This document shows, piece by piece, positions 1-9,329 of a stretch of 64,000 nucleotides of DNA (its first letter is position 1; every line of letters starts with the position of its first letter). The DNA is from Marinobacter similis (lineage in GTDB: Bacteria; Pseudomonadota; Gammaproteobacteria; Pseudomonadales; Oleiphilaceae), in assembly GCF_000830985.1 (NCBI RefSeq), contig NZ_CP007151.1:1550001-1614000 (forward strand), in the 5' to 3' direction. Both the position numbers and the translations under genes were made by a program. The notes beneath the pieces were generated by a model. That model was given only the letters and a program-made list of their open reading frames with translations, ran no database searches and had not been told where the DNA came from.

Positions 1-993
1 GTCACGGCGCAGGGATTGACGCACAGCGTCGTCCGGGCTGCCGGCCAGTTCCCGGAACATGCCCATGGAGCCCAGCAAGGCTGATGATTCGTAGGGCACG
101 AACACCCGTTCTCCGTCCTTGGCCATGGTCGGCAGGGCCTTGATGTAGCTCTGGCCCAGCAAGTAGCCGATAACGGTCTGCTTGTTGTCTTCGGAATCGC
201 CCATGGCGCTGAGGACCAGGCGGATGGATTCCTGCTCACCCTGGGCGCGCAGGATGGCTGACTCCTTGTCGCCCTGGGCGTTAAGGATGGCGGATTCCCG
301 TTGGCCCTGGGCCATGGCGATGGCTGCCGACTTCTCACCCTCGGCCTCGGTGACCGTGGCGCGACGTTTACGCTCGGCCGCCATTTGCAGGCGCATGGCC
401 TCTTCTACTTCCTCCGGCATGCTGATGTCCTGAACTTCCACCCGGGTCAGTTTCACACCCCACTTGGAGGCCGGTTCTTCCATCTCAGCCTGAATCGCGT
501 TGTTTACCTCACTGCGGGATTCAAACAGCTTGTCCAGTTCCATCTTGCCGACCACGGAACGCAGGGTGGTCTTTGCCAGAACCTCAACCGCCTGGCTCAT
601 GTTAGCCACCTCGTACACAGCGCGGCGGGGGTCGATGATCTGGTAATACAGTGCGCCGTTGATCTTGACCGTGACGTTGTCGGTGGTGACCACCGGCTGG
701 CCGGGGAAATCCATTACGGTTTCCCGGCGATCGATGCGGATTTCATCACTGGTGACCGGGTGGTAGTCCTCACCCATTCGCACGTAGCGGATCATGGTGA
801 TCGGGCGCGGCCGTTCGATGAACGGAATGATGATATTGACGCCACTTTCCAGAACCCGGTTGAACGATCCCAGACGTTCGATAACCATCACCTCCGACTG
901 GCGAACGATCACCAGGCCCTTGGCAATGATAAAAATACCGATAACCACAAAAACCAGACTGAGTACCAGCCCCGGTGAAATGAACGACTCCAT
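1..993 (-). CDS. SPFH/band-7 (stomatin-like) membrane protein, C-terminus beyond window
   Basis: Stomatin/QmcA-like protein, expected to form membrane-anchored oligomers that organise membrane domains. Translating the complement from the ATG at 991-993 gives an N-terminal hydrophobic helix (about residues 7-27), the SPFH core (about 25-200, with a YQI-DPRRAVYEV block typical of the family), and an Ala/Glu-rich coiled coil with repeated AQGxxESA units (about 210-270). No stop occurs before base 1, so the C-terminus is missing. The NfeD gene ends 2 bases upstream, the usual NfeD-stomatin pairing, so the two are almost surely one operon. Confidence 0.9.
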   Translation of the reverse strand, partial: MESFISPGLVLSLVFVVIGIFIIAKGLVIVRQSEVMVIERLGSFNRVLESGVNIIIPFIERPRPITMIRYVRMGEDYHPVTSDEIRIDRRETVMDFPGQPVVTTDNVTVKINGALYYQIIDPRRAVYEVANMSQAVEVLAKTTLRSVVGKMELDKLFESRSEVNNAIQAEMEEPASKWGVKLTRVEVQDISMPEEVEEAMRLQMAAERKRRATVTEAEGEKSAAIAMAQGQRESAILNAQGDKESAILRAQGEQESIRLVLSAMGDSEDNKQTVIGYLLGQSYIKALPTMAKDGERVFVPYESSALLGSMGMFRELAGSPDDAVRQSLRRD

Positions 994-995
994 GT

Positions 996-1454
996 TTACT
1001 GCTCCGTGTGAGTGATGGTTTCGACGACGGCGGTGGTGCCGTCAAAGTGCTTGAAGAGAACCTGAGTGCCTTCCGGAAGTTCGGTGTTGCCGGTGCTTTC
1101 GACCCGCAGTCGATAGAAATCACCGTTCACCTTGATTCCGCTGGCATGGTCGAAGTCCCTGATCAGGGTGCGATAGCGCCGGCCGTGTTCGACGCCCGTG
1201 CCAGTGGTGCCATAGGCCACGCCTTTGGGCGAGAACCGCGGCCGAATCCAGCGAATGGCAACAGGCACCAGCACGCCGGAAAAAATACCCATGCCGACCA
1301 GCTGCCATTCAAACGGCAAACCGATGAAGGCCAGCACCGAGGTCAAAGCCGAGGCAATGCCCAGCGCCAACAACAGCAGAACGCCGGAGGTCAGCTCGGC
1401 CAAGCTGAGCGCCAGCGCCAGTATCAGCCAGAAATGTGTAAGACTCCATTCCAT
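996..1454 (-). CDS. NfeD family protein
   Basis: 152-residue short NfeD protein. It has two to three hydrophobic helices (about residues 8-30, 33-48 and 52-68) and then a C-terminal OB-fold domain (about 85-150). NfeD proteins act with band-7 partners at the membrane; their exact role is unsettled. The stop at 996-998 lies 2 bases before the band-7 start, so translation is probably coupled. The long NfeD-type N-terminal serine protease domain is absent, so this is the short, non-protease class. Confidence 0.88.
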   Translation of the reverse strand: MEWSLTHFWLILALALSLAELTSGVLLLLALGIASALTSVLAFIGLPFEWQLVGMGIFSGVLVPVAIRWIRPRFSPKGVAYGTTGTGVEHGRRYRTLIRDFDHASGIKVNGDFYRLRVESTGNTELPEGTQVLFKHFDGTTAVVETITHTEQ

Positions 1455-1666
1455 ATACAGCTACCATAATCCAGTGGTGGTGGGCTGGCGGTACTCGCCG
1501 GCCGACGAAAATCGATTGTACCCAATTCCGGCAATGGCGTCCCAAGGTGGCCGCAGTGCCTGTTGGCGATGTCGACTGAGGCCATATTCAGCGCCCGGGC
1601 AACTGGTAAGGTATCAGTCTGTCTGAGCACTCACCAAGCTATCCGAATACTAACAAAAGGGGTCGT

Positions 1667-2488
1667 GTGACCATGAAGGATCTGACGAATAAGGTTGCAG
1701 TTGTTACTGGCGCCGGCTCCGGCATCGGGCGGGCGCTGGCCAATGCCCTGGCGGCCCGGGGCTGCCGGCTGGCGCTGTCGGACGTCAATGAGATCGGTCT
1801 GGCGGAGACCGTGGCCGGGCTGAAAGAAGTGGAAGTGCGAAGCTATCACTTGGACGTGTCGGACCGGGATGCCATCTACGCCCACGCCGACGCGGTGGCG
1901 GCCGATTTTGGTCAGGTCAACCTGGTAATCAACAACGCAGGGGTTGCGCTGTCGGCTTCTATCCGGGAAATGACCGACGAGGATTTCAAGTGGGTCATGG
2001 ACATTGATTTCTGGGGCGTTGCCCATGGCACCCGCGCCTTCCTGCCGCACCTGATCGCCTCCGGTGATGGTCATGTGGTGAACGTCTCCAGCGTGTTCGG
2101 TCTGATCGGTGTGCCCAAGCAGAGTGCCTACAACTCTGCCAAGTTCGCGGTGCGCGGTTTTACCGAAGCCCTGCGCCAGGAAATGAAGCTGGAAGAGCAA
2201 CCCGTCGCGGTCAGCTGCGTTCACCCCGGCGGTATCCGCACCAACATTGCCAATGCGGCGCGCATGGGCAAGTCCGAGAATGCTGCGGCCCAGCGCAAGG
2301 GCTTTGACAAGATGGCGATGACCACGCCGGAAAAAGCCGCGGCCACCATTGTTAAGGGCATCCTCAAAGATGAGTCCCGGATTTTGGTGGGACCGGACGC
2401 CTGGGGTATTGAAGCGATCAATCGGTTGCTGGGCGCTGCATACCAACCGTTGGTAGAACGGTTCTCTCGCAAGAATCTTTACCGCTGA
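1667..2488 (+). CDS. Short-chain dehydrogenase/reductase (SDR)
   Basis: 273-residue classical SDR, an NAD(P)-dependent oxidoreductase of unknown substrate. The Rossmann glycine motif TGAGSGIGRA is near residue 15, NNAG near 90, and the catalytic Ser-Tyr-Lys set appears as VSSVFG and YNSAK near 140-160. The purine-rich stretch at 1655-1662 can serve the GTG at 1667 or the ATG at 1673. It appears monocistronic; the next gene starts about 90 bases on. Close homologues are often called acetoin dehydrogenase-like, but the sequence alone does not fix the substrate. Confidence 0.88.
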   Translation: MTMKDLTNKVAVVTGAGSGIGRALANALAARGCRLALSDVNEIGLAETVAGLKEVEVRSYHLDVSDRDAIYAHADAVAADFGQVNLVINNAGVALSASIREMTDEDFKWVMDIDFWGVAHGTRAFLPHLIASGDGHVVNVSSVFGLIGVPKQSAYNSAKFAVRGFTEALRQEMKLEEQPVAVSCVHPGGIRTNIANAARMGKSENAAAQRKGFDKMAMTTPEKAAATIVKGILKDESRILVGPDAWGIEAINRLLGAAYQPLVERFSRKNLYR

Positions 2489-2580
2489 TCGCAGCTGATC
2501 AGGGGGCTTCAGGTGTGTAGGGCAGCTGTAAAGATCGTGAGCACGGTCTATACTTGCGGATCAGCCAGGGAAGACACTGC

Positions 2581-3687
2581 ATGAAAACGCCGAACCACAT
2601 GGATCTGGGGGCGACCCTCGAACAGAGTCGTTCAGGTCTCAGGGACAGCCATCGCCGGTCCCTGATGCGTCTGCTTTTTGCCGTCACCGGCGGGGCGTTG
2701 GTTGTGTTTGCTTGTCTGCAAATCCTCAACGGCTTCTGGTGGGTGGCGGCCGGGGAACTGGTGGCCAGTGCGTCGCTATTTTTCGGGGTATGGCGCCTGC
2801 AGGTTACCGATCTCCTGCAGCAGTGGATCTACGGTTACCTGGTCCTGCTGTTTTCGTTTTTCCTGATCATCATGGTGCTGCCTGAGGCCTCGGTTTCGGC
2901 CTTCGTCTGGATTTTGATGATTCCGGTTCTGGCGTATCTCCTATTAGGCAAGCACGAGGGCATGATTCTGTCGCTGCCATTCATGTTGGTGGGGGCTTTC
3001 ATCTACTACCGCCATCTTGGCGATGTGGGCAGCGCCCGGGTCATGATTGATCTGCTCAACCTGCTGCTGTGCGCAGTCCTCATGTTGACCTTCATGCATG
3101 TCTACGAACAGCGCCGGGAAGAATCGGAACAGCGCCTGGTGGATATGGCCCAGACTGATGCCCTAACCGGCCTGGCCAATCGAAGCAGTTTCCAGAGTAC
3201 GCTCAACAGGACCATTGCCGAGTGCGACCGTAGCGGTACCGAGTTTGCGCTGGTGATCATGGATATCGATCACTTCAAGTTGGTTAACGATACCCTCGGC
3301 CACGAGGCCGGGGACATGGTGCTGCAAAGTATCGGGCAACGTCTTACCGAGCGGCTGCGCGCCACCGATTCGGTAGGTCGCCTGGGCGGCGAGGAATTTG
3401 GTTTGATTCTTCGGGACGTGAAGTCTGGGGTTGCCTTCGAGCTGATTGATGAACTTCGACAGCGCATTGCCGACTGCCAATTGCCCTACGGTGAAGCTCG
3501 AATCCGGGTGACCGCCTCTTTCGGCATCGCCCAATGGCCGGAGCACGGACGGAGCGCAGAAGCGCTGTTTCGCATGGCGGATCGGGGTCTGTATACCGGC
3601 AAACGCGCCGGTCGTAATTGCGTGGCCCGGGCCGATGGCGCGAGGCTTACCCCGGCGCAAGGGATTTCCGCTGGCCGGGCGGGCTAA
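2581..3687 (+). CDS. Membrane-anchored diguanylate cyclase (GGDEF)
   Basis: Makes cyclic di-GMP from two GTP. The N-terminal 170 residues hold about five to six hydrophobic segments and no recognisable ligand domain. The GGDEF domain covers about 190-350 with an intact GGEEF active loop and an RATD inhibitory I-site five residues before it, so both catalysis and product feedback look possible. The ATG at 2581 follows AGGGAAG at good spacing; an upstream TTG at 2554 is less likely. No EAL domain is present. What the membrane region senses is unknown. Confidence 0.9.
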   Translation: MKTPNHMDLGATLEQSRSGLRDSHRRSLMRLLFAVTGGALVVFACLQILNGFWWVAAGELVASASLFFGVWRLQVTDLLQQWIYGYLVLLFSFFLIIMVLPEASVSAFVWILMIPVLAYLLLGKHEGMILSLPFMLVGAFIYYRHLGDVGSARVMIDLLNLLLCAVLMLTFMHVYEQRREESEQRLVDMAQTDALTGLANRSSFQSTLNRTIAECDRSGTEFALVIMDIDHFKLVNDTLGHEAGDMVLQSIGQRLTERLRATDSVGRLGGEEFGLILRDVKSGVAFELIDELRQRIADCQLPYGEARIRVTASFGIAQWPEHGRSAEALFRMADRGLYTGKRAGRNCVARADGARLTPAQGISAGRAG

Positions 3688-3737
3688 ATCGGTTACTCTG
3701 GGGGCATTACCTAGACTCTGGAGGAATAGCCCCGGTT

Positions 3738-4517
3738 ATGTGCGAACTGCTGGCGATGAGTGCCAACACCCCCACCGATCTCTGTTTCAGTTTTACCGGC
3801 CTGACCCGGCGCGGTGGCGATACCGGCCCCCACAAGGATGGTTGGGGCGTGGCGTTCTATGAGGGTAAAGGCGTGCGGGCGTTCCACGATGCCGATGCCA
3901 GTGCTAATTCGCGCCTGGCTGAAGTGGTGCAGACTCACCCGATCAAAAGTGAGGTGGCGATTTGTCATATCCGGCAGGCCAACGTCGGTGAAATTTGCTT
4001 GGCCAACACCCACCCCTTTATCCGGGAGCTGTGGGGGCGCTACTGGGTGTTTGCCCATAATGGTCAGCTCACCGGCTTCCGCCCGTCGCCCGGCTTCTAC
4101 GAACCGGTCGGCGCTACCGACAGCGAAGCGCTGTTTTGTGACATCCTCAATCACCTGCGCCGGGACTGTGATCGTGACACCATGACTGAGGTCATCGTCG
4201 AGAATCTGGTGGCACTGGCACGGGACTATTCCCGCCAGGGGGTGTTCAACCTGCTGCTCAGCAACGGCGACTGGCTGTTTACTTATTGCAGCACCAAGAT
4301 GGCCAGCATTACCAGGAGGGCGCCGTTTGGCCCGGCCCGTCTGAAAGATGCGGATGTCATTGTTGATTTCGAATCGGAAACGACGCCGGATGATGTGGTC
4401 AGCGTTGTTGTGACCGAGCCGCTCACTACGGATGAAGTTTGGGACGTATACCAGCCCGGGGAATGGCGGCTCTGGCGCCAGGGCGAAGTAATCATGACCG
4501 GAACGGCGGCCCCCTGA
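3738..4517 (+). CDS. Class II glutamine amidotransferase (YafJ-like)
   Basis: 259 residues starting Met-Cys-Glu, so removal of Met exposes the N-terminal nucleophile Cys2 of Ntn-type glutaminases. Further family motifs are GPHKDGWGVAF (about 33-43), the ICHIRQAN block (about 75) and FAHNGQL (about 112). Only the glutaminase domain is present, as in E. coli YafJ. The acceptor of the ammonia is unknown. The start at 3738 is fixed by the need for Cys2. It is convergent with the next gene; AAGCCG/CGGCTT at 4537-4557 could be a weak shared terminator. Confidence 0.88.
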   Translation: MCELLAMSANTPTDLCFSFTGLTRRGGDTGPHKDGWGVAFYEGKGVRAFHDADASANSRLAEVVQTHPIKSEVAICHIRQANVGEICLANTHPFIRELWGRYWVFAHNGQLTGFRPSPGFYEPVGATDSEALFCDILNHLRRDCDRDTMTEVIVENLVALARDYSRQGVFNLLLSNGDWLFTYCSTKMASITRRAPFGPARLKDADVIVDFESETTPDDVVSVVVTEPLTTDEVWDVYQPGEWRLWRQGEVIMTGTAAP

Positions 4518-4555
4518 GGCCACCGCCGTAAATCACAAGCCGTGTTCCTGTCGGC

Positions 4556-5461
4556 TTATTGGAGGGTTCGCCGGTTGCCATCGCGGTACGCCGGCGCCGC
4601 GTATTGCTGAATCTCCGCCTTGAATTGGGCCACCAACTTACTGTTGTCTTTGTCCCAGGGATGGAATCCGGGTTTAAAGTATTCCAGCCAAGCCGGAATC
4701 AGACTGGAGAAGGAGCCGTTACGGCCCCACAGGCGCCAGAGACCCGTAGCCGTCCCTTTGATCGAAAAGTTGCGGCGATCGTTGAGCATCATGCGTCCGG
4801 TAAACCAGGTTGCGACTACGCCGAGAATGGCGGTGCTCACGGCCAGGTAGACGGTTCGTTCGGTGTAGGTGCCGCCGGCCTGCTGGAACACGTCGAAGGC
4901 CACGGCCTTGTGCTCGGTCTCTTCGATCGCGTGCCAGACCCACAGCGGGCGCATACTGTCGGCCATGTCGTCCCGTACGTCGTCCCGCTCCAGCAACATA
5001 TCCGCCATCATTGCGGTGATGTGCTCGAGGGCGCAGGTAACAGCCAGTTGATGCCGTTTCGGCAGCAGCCGAACCGCATCCAGCAGTACCTTGAGATCCT
5101 CCTCCATGGCTTCAATTGGCATACCTTGGTCGCGCACGTGCTGGTTCATGGCAGTGTGTTCCAGAGAGTGCATGGCTTCTTGGCCAATAAAGCCGCGTAC
5201 TTCTTCCTTCAATTTTGGGTCGTTCAGGATGCCGCGGAATGCGCGCACTGAATCCACGAAGAATTGCTCGCCCTGTGGGAACAGCACCGACAGCGCATTC
5301 ATGGTGTGGCTCACCAGATAGTTTTCGCCCATCCAGTATTGAGGCACCTGAGCCCCGAATTCAAAGCCCATGCGCTGTGGTTTGATGCTGACATTGTCCG
5401 GAGTATTGGATGCCCGGGGGCTGGTCACAGGTGGTGTTTCGTGTGTTTTTGAGCTCAGCAT
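4556..5461 (-). CDS. Predicted metal-dependent hydrolase (PF10118 family)
   Basis: 301 residues. It has the conserved helical core of this family: YWMGENYLVSHTMNALSVLF, then QEAMHSLEH (about 117) and EETEHKAVAFD (about 195), whose Glu and His residues resemble a di-metal site. No experimental function is known to me. The ATG at 5459-5461 follows AAGGAG at good spacing, so the in-frame ATG 54 bases upstream is not preferred. It is divergent from the AraC regulator, which may control it. Confidence 0.82.
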   Translation of the reverse strand: MLSSKTHETPPVTSPRASNTPDNVSIKPQRMGFEFGAQVPQYWMGENYLVSHTMNALSVLFPQGEQFFVDSVRAFRGILNDPKLKEEVRGFIGQEAMHSLEHTAMNQHVRDQGMPIEAMEEDLKVLLDAVRLLPKRHQLAVTCALEHITAMMADMLLERDDVRDDMADSMRPLWVWHAIEETEHKAVAFDVFQQAGGTYTERTVYLAVSTAILGVVATWFTGRMMLNDRRNFSIKGTATGLWRLWGRNGSFSSLIPAWLEYFKPGFHPWDKDNSKLVAQFKAEIQQYAAPAYRDGNRRTLQ

Positions 5462-5681
5462 GGATGACTCCTTACCTTGGCTGATGTCCTGTAACCAGTC
5501 TGTGAGAGTCAACAATTTGAAGGAATGCGCGAACGGGACGACGACCGTTCAGATTGGGCCAGGGCCGAACCATGATTGACTGTGCTGACGCTCAACCCTC
5601 TTCCTCGCCCCACTGTGGTGCTGATGGGCTTTTGCTAGAGTCCGGAGAGTGTCGTTGTGAACTCCCTTTAAGGACCCTTGT

Positions 5682-6788
5682 ATGGCAACAACAGGCGCGG
5701 ACAACGAGCGGCGAATGCTGGGGCTGTTCCTGGTACCCGGGGTTTACATGCGGGTTCTGGCCGAGACCGTTCGACAGCTCGGCTATAATGATCGCAGACT
5801 TTACGAGGGCCTGGCGTTCGGCCCCGAGGATCTAAAATCGAACGACAGCCGGGTTTTTGTCACTGACGCCATGATCATGGCCCAGCGCGCTGTGGATCTG
5901 GCGGGCAAGGATGGCCTCAGCTTTGCCCTGGCCCGGGCACTGCGGCTCACTATCCACGGCACCCTGGGGTTTGCCGCGCTTACTAGTCCTACCTTTGAAG
6001 GTGCGCTCAATTCGGTGCACCGCTACCTGCAATTGCGCGCCCCGTTTCTCAGCATGAAGCAGTCCCTGAAGGACGACCGCGTACTGGTGCAGCTGTGCAC
6101 CGAGTTCGAGGTGCCCGAGCTCGATCCTTTTTTGTCTGAGACAGTCAGTGCCACGCTGATCCTTCTGACCGAGCAGTTGCTGGACCGGGGCGATGCCGAA
6201 CGCCGGGGTTTTGCCCTGGACGCGGGCAAATTGCCCGGGGTTAGCGTGTGCCTCCGCAGCCCGGAGCCTGCCTATTATCGCCGATTTGCCAGCCAGCTGC
6301 CGGTGCAGTTCCATTACGGCCAGCCGGAAGTCATGCTGGTGTTCCCCAGGGGCCTGCTGGATGTGCGCATGCGACTGGCTGATGCGGAAGCATCGGATAT
6401 GGCGCGGGATCAGTGTGAATTCGAGCTGCAAAAAGCGCTGAAAGAACAGGGCGACATCACCCTGGCCATCCGCAACATGTTGCGCATGATGCCTGGCCCA
6501 CTGCCGTCTCTGGAGGATATGGCCGAACGCTTCTGCGTGTCTTCCCGAACTCTGAAACGGCGCCTTGCCGAGAAAGACACTCACTACCGGGAGATTGTGG
6601 AATCGGTGCTGAAGGATCGCGCCATTCAGCTGTTGCGTTACACCAGCCAGTCGGTCAGCGAGATTGCCTATGAGTTGGGCTACGCCGATCTGTCGAATTT
6701 CAGCCGGGCGTTTCGTAAGTGGACGGGTAAGTCGGCGAGTGAGTTTCGCGAGGGTGGGCCGGATCCGGCGCCTGAATTGGGACCTTGA
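5682..6788 (+). CDS. AraC family regulator with arabinose-binding-like N-terminal domain
   Basis: 368 residues. Residues about 30-210 match the AraC N-terminal domain type seen in OruR/ArgR-like and lipid-responsive regulators. Residues about 255-355 form the double helix-turn-helix, including the RTLKRRLAE recognition segment and SEIAYELGYADLSNFSRAF. The start at 5682 is preceded by TAAGGAC. It is divergent from the PF10118-type hydrolase at 5461, a natural first guess for its target. The inducer is not predictable from sequence. Confidence 0.88.
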   Translation: MATTGADNERRMLGLFLVPGVYMRVLAETVRQLGYNDRRLYEGLAFGPEDLKSNDSRVFVTDAMIMAQRAVDLAGKDGLSFALARALRLTIHGTLGFAALTSPTFEGALNSVHRYLQLRAPFLSMKQSLKDDRVLVQLCTEFEVPELDPFLSETVSATLILLTEQLLDRGDAERRGFALDAGKLPGVSVCLRSPEPAYYRRFASQLPVQFHYGQPEVMLVFPRGLLDVRMRLADAEASDMARDQCEFELQKALKEQGDITLAIRNMLRMMPGPLPSLEDMAERFCVSSRTLKRRLAEKDTHYREIVESVLKDRAIQLLRYTSQSVSEIAYELGYADLSNFSRAFRKWTGKSASEFREGGPDPAPELGP

Positions 6789-6910
6789 GGTTGGGTTCCT
6801 GCGACCCCACGCCCTGCTGGCTCCAAAGAGGGCCGTCCATGGGGTTTTTCGTTTTTATTCTTTGTATTCATTGACCATGCCCCCATTGTCTGTCGGACGG
6901 GGGTTAGATT

Positions 6911-6970
6911 ATTTTCCCGCCAGGAAAAAGATGTCTGAGCGCAGCGAGTTGTTTTTCCCAAGGGAAAAAT
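6911..6970. repeat. Nested palindromic repeat, copy 1
   Basis: Two stacked inverted repeats. The inner stem is ggaaaaa...tttttcc (6923-6958) around a core tctgagcgcagcgagttg. The outer stem pairs ATTTTCCC (6911-6918) with GGGAAAAAT (6962-6970). The core is shared with copy 2 at 9330-9402, but the outer arms differ in sequence and still pair. It lies in the 249-base gap between the AraC gene and the TM2 gene and could terminate AraC transcription. Confidence 0.75.
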
Positions 6971-7037
6971 GATCTGACCCGCGGCCAGCCACCAATCCAT
7001 CAAGGCTGGGTCACCAACCCAAACCACAAGGAACACC

Positions 7038-7445
7038 ATGGAAGCCCGAACAGACACCCACAGCAAACTCTTTGGCTACCTGCTCTGGATCTTCGGATTC
7101 TTGGGCTCTCACCGTTTCTACTACGGCAAGCCAATCACCGGCACCATCTGGTTTTTCACCCTGGGGCTGCTGTTCATTGGTTGGATCATTGATCTGTTCC
7201 TGATCCCGGCCATGGACCGGGAAGCGGACCTGAAGTTCCGGGAAGGCGAGGTCAGCTACAATATCGGCTGGCTGCTGCTGACCTTCACCGGGGTCTTCGG
7301 TTTGCACCGGATGTACCAGGGCAAGTGGATCACCGGCATTATCTACCTGCTCACCGGCGGCCTGTTCCTGTTGGGCGTGCTGTACGATTTCTGGACCCTC
7401 AACGACCAGATCTCCGAGCGTAATAAGGAACGACGGTTCGGCTGA
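7038..7445 (+). CDS. TM2 domain-containing membrane protein (two TM2 units)
   Basis: 135 residues with two tandem TM2-type units. Each has two hydrophobic helices with a GxHRFYxGK-like turn: GSHRFYYGK near 23 and GLHRMYQGK near 90. TM2 proteins are small inner-membrane proteins of unknown function. An acidic linker (about 60-75) separates the units, so this looks like an internal duplication. The gene ends exactly where the convergent WS/DGAT gene ends. Confidence 0.85.
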   Translation: MEARTDTHSKLFGYLLWIFGFLGSHRFYYGKPITGTIWFFTLGLLFIGWIIDLFLIPAMDREADLKFREGEVSYNIGWLLLTFTGVFGLHRMYQGKWITGIIYLLTGGLFLLGVLYDFWTLNDQISERNKERRFG

Positions 7446-8813
7446 TCACCGAGCTGCCGCCTGTTCCAGCTCGGTCAAGCCCTCCTCCAGATAGTCCAGC
7501 ATGCGCTGGAGGCTGGGCAGCGTTCGCCGGCAGCCGATGAGACCAAACTCGACCTGGTCGTTGTAGCTGGTCAGTGTCATGTTCAGGGCCAGCCTATCCA
7601 TGGCAATGGAAACCGGGTACATGCCTTCCAGCTTGGCGCCGTTCCAGTAACTGGTCTCCTTGGGGCCGGGCACGTTGGAGATCACCACGTTGTAGGTCTG
7701 CCATTTCGGGGCCAGGCCGGTGAGCAGGTGAAAAGCCGCAGGCGAGAGCATCATCGCCGTGTAGTTGATGATCTCCTCGGATGACATGTGGGCGTAGCGG
7801 TCTTTCGCGGCGCGAATACCCTCGTGAATCTTGGTCAGGCGCTCCACTGGATCGGGTTCATCGGTATGCAGGTTGGCCAGAATAACGCCGACCTGGTTGC
7901 CCTCCGCACTGTCATCCTTACGCAGCGACACCGGCACCATGGCGATCAATGGCTTCTCTGGCAGTGCATCCTGATTCATCAGATAGGTTCGCAGGGCATT
8001 GGCACACATGGCTGTGACCACGTCGTTGACGGTGGTGCCGAAGGCCTGGCAAATGCCTCGGATCCGCGCGAGGGAATAAGATTGCGCGGCAAAGCGGCGG
8101 GAACCGGTAATCTTCTCGTTCAGCACACAGCGTGGGGCATGGAAGATGGAATCGTAGGCCGGATCCTTGCGGGCCTCGTTCACCGTCCGCAGCAGCTCCC
8201 GGGTCACCTTGGGCAGCGTGCCCAGTTGTTTGCCCGATGCCCCCAGTATCTGGCCGATGGTCTGCCAGAGCGAGGGCTGACTATCATCCGTTTTCCTGCC
8301 ACGGCGCCGGGGCAGCGCCCAGATCGGCGGCATATTGCGCTGAGACGGATCGGTGGACAGCATGCGCTGGAACATGCGCATGGCGGAAACCCCATCCACC
8401 AGGGAATGGTGAATCTTGCTGTACAGCGCGAACTGACGGTTGCCCAACCCTTCGATTAAATGAAACTCCCACAGCGGCCGTTCCCGATCCATAAGGTGAG
8501 AGTGCTCGGCCGAGACAAACCTGAGTAATTCCCGGACTCCGCCTGGTGTGGGCAAGGCGTCAAAGCGAAAATGATGCTCCAGATCCAGGTGGTCATCGTG
8601 AACCCACACCGGCTGGGCCAGACGGCTATCCAGCCGTCGGTCAAACGGCGAGGTTACCTGGGTTTGCTGGCGCAGTTGTTCGGCCAGCTGGGCGACATAG
8701 TCATCGGGCGCATCCTCCGGAAAGGAAAACAGCTGCAAGCCGCCTACGTGCATGGGTTGCTGGCGTTTTTCGAGCCACAGGAACAACTGGTCGGTGGGGC
8801 TGAGTGACTTCAC
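7446..8813 (-). CDS. Wax ester synthase / diacylglycerol O-acyltransferase (WS/DGAT)
   Basis: 455 residues, full family length. The catalytic HHSLVDG is at about 135-141, matching HHxxxDG; the family NDVV motif is near 260 and VSNVPGP is near 380. The enzyme joins fatty acyl-CoA to a fatty alcohol or diacylglycerol, making storage wax esters or triacylglycerol at the membrane. The GTG start at 8811-8813 follows AAGGA at seven bases. It begins 35 bases after nirD on the same strand with no clear terminator between, so read-through from the nitrite reductase operon is possible. Marinobacter species typically carry several paralogues. Confidence 0.9.
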   Translation of the reverse strand: MKSLSPTDQLFLWLEKRQQPMHVGGLQLFSFPEDAPDDYVAQLAEQLRQQTQVTSPFDRRLDSRLAQPVWVHDDHLDLEHHFRFDALPTPGGVRELLRFVSAEHSHLMDRERPLWEFHLIEGLGNRQFALYSKIHHSLVDGVSAMRMFQRMLSTDPSQRNMPPIWALPRRRGRKTDDSQPSLWQTIGQILGASGKQLGTLPKVTRELLRTVNEARKDPAYDSIFHAPRCVLNEKITGSRRFAAQSYSLARIRGICQAFGTTVNDVVTAMCANALRTYLMNQDALPEKPLIAMVPVSLRKDDSAEGNQVGVILANLHTDEPDPVERLTKIHEGIRAAKDRYAHMSSEEIINYTAMMLSPAAFHLLTGLAPKWQTYNVVISNVPGPKETSYWNGAKLEGMYPVSIAMDRLALNMTLTSYNDQVEFGLIGCRRTLPSLQRMLDYLEEGLTELEQAAAR

Positions 8814-8847
8814 AAAGGCATCCTTGTTCTTGGTGTTTGCCTTGATC

Positions 8848-9270
8848 TTACACGAGAAAACCGCCTCGCGAAGTCACTGCCCTGTTTATCCTCAAAGCCT
8901 GATCAGCCGCCTCGGTCTCTGATTGCTTGACCGGAACCTCAAGCCGAATCTCATTGCCGTCCAGTAACACTGGGTAGGTTTGAACAGATACTGAATCGTC
9001 CTCCAGGCACTGGCCGGTCACCAGATTGAAATGCTGTTTGTACAACGGCGAAGCCACTACCGGCTGCCCCTTCAGATCGCCAGTCAGCCCCCGGGCCAGT
9101 ACATTGGCGCCGCTGAACGGATCGGTGTGACTGATGGCAAACAACGCCGGCAGCCGATGCGGCAGGTAAAACACCGCTACTGGTCCGTCTTTTGTCCACA
9201 CTGCAATGCCCGATTCCGGCACCAGATCCTCAACCGTACACACTGCTTCCCAAATAGTTCGAGCTTTCAT
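8848..9270 (-). CDS. nirD: Nitrite reductase [NAD(P)H] small subunit
   Basis: 140 residues with the Rieske-like ISP fold of NirD (about 5-110): AVFYLP, FAISHTDPFSGANVLARG and SPLYKQHFNL. As in other NirD proteins the Rieske Cys/His ligands are missing. It partners NirB in reducing nitrite to ammonium in the cytoplasm. It is somewhat longer than the usual 105-120 residues, with a basic C-terminal tail. It lies 163 bases after nirB, an unusually long gap filled by a palindromic repeat. Confidence 0.88.
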   Translation of the reverse strand: MKARTIWEAVCTVEDLVPESGIAVWTKDGPVAVFYLPHRLPALFAISHTDPFSGANVLARGLTGDLKGQPVVASPLYKQHFNLVTGQCLEDDSVSVQTYPVLLDGNEIRLEVPVKQSETEAADQALRINRAVTSRGGFLV

Positions 9271-9329
9271 GGTTGTTCTCCCTAATTCTTGTGCTTTCTA
9301 TCTTCAAAAGTTCACTGAGTGGGGGGTAT

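Noticed and set aside
1631..2446. 271-codon antisense frame over the SDR gene
   Set aside because: Overlaps a clear SDR with all motifs; the antisense product is His/Gln/Arg-rich and unlike any protein I know.
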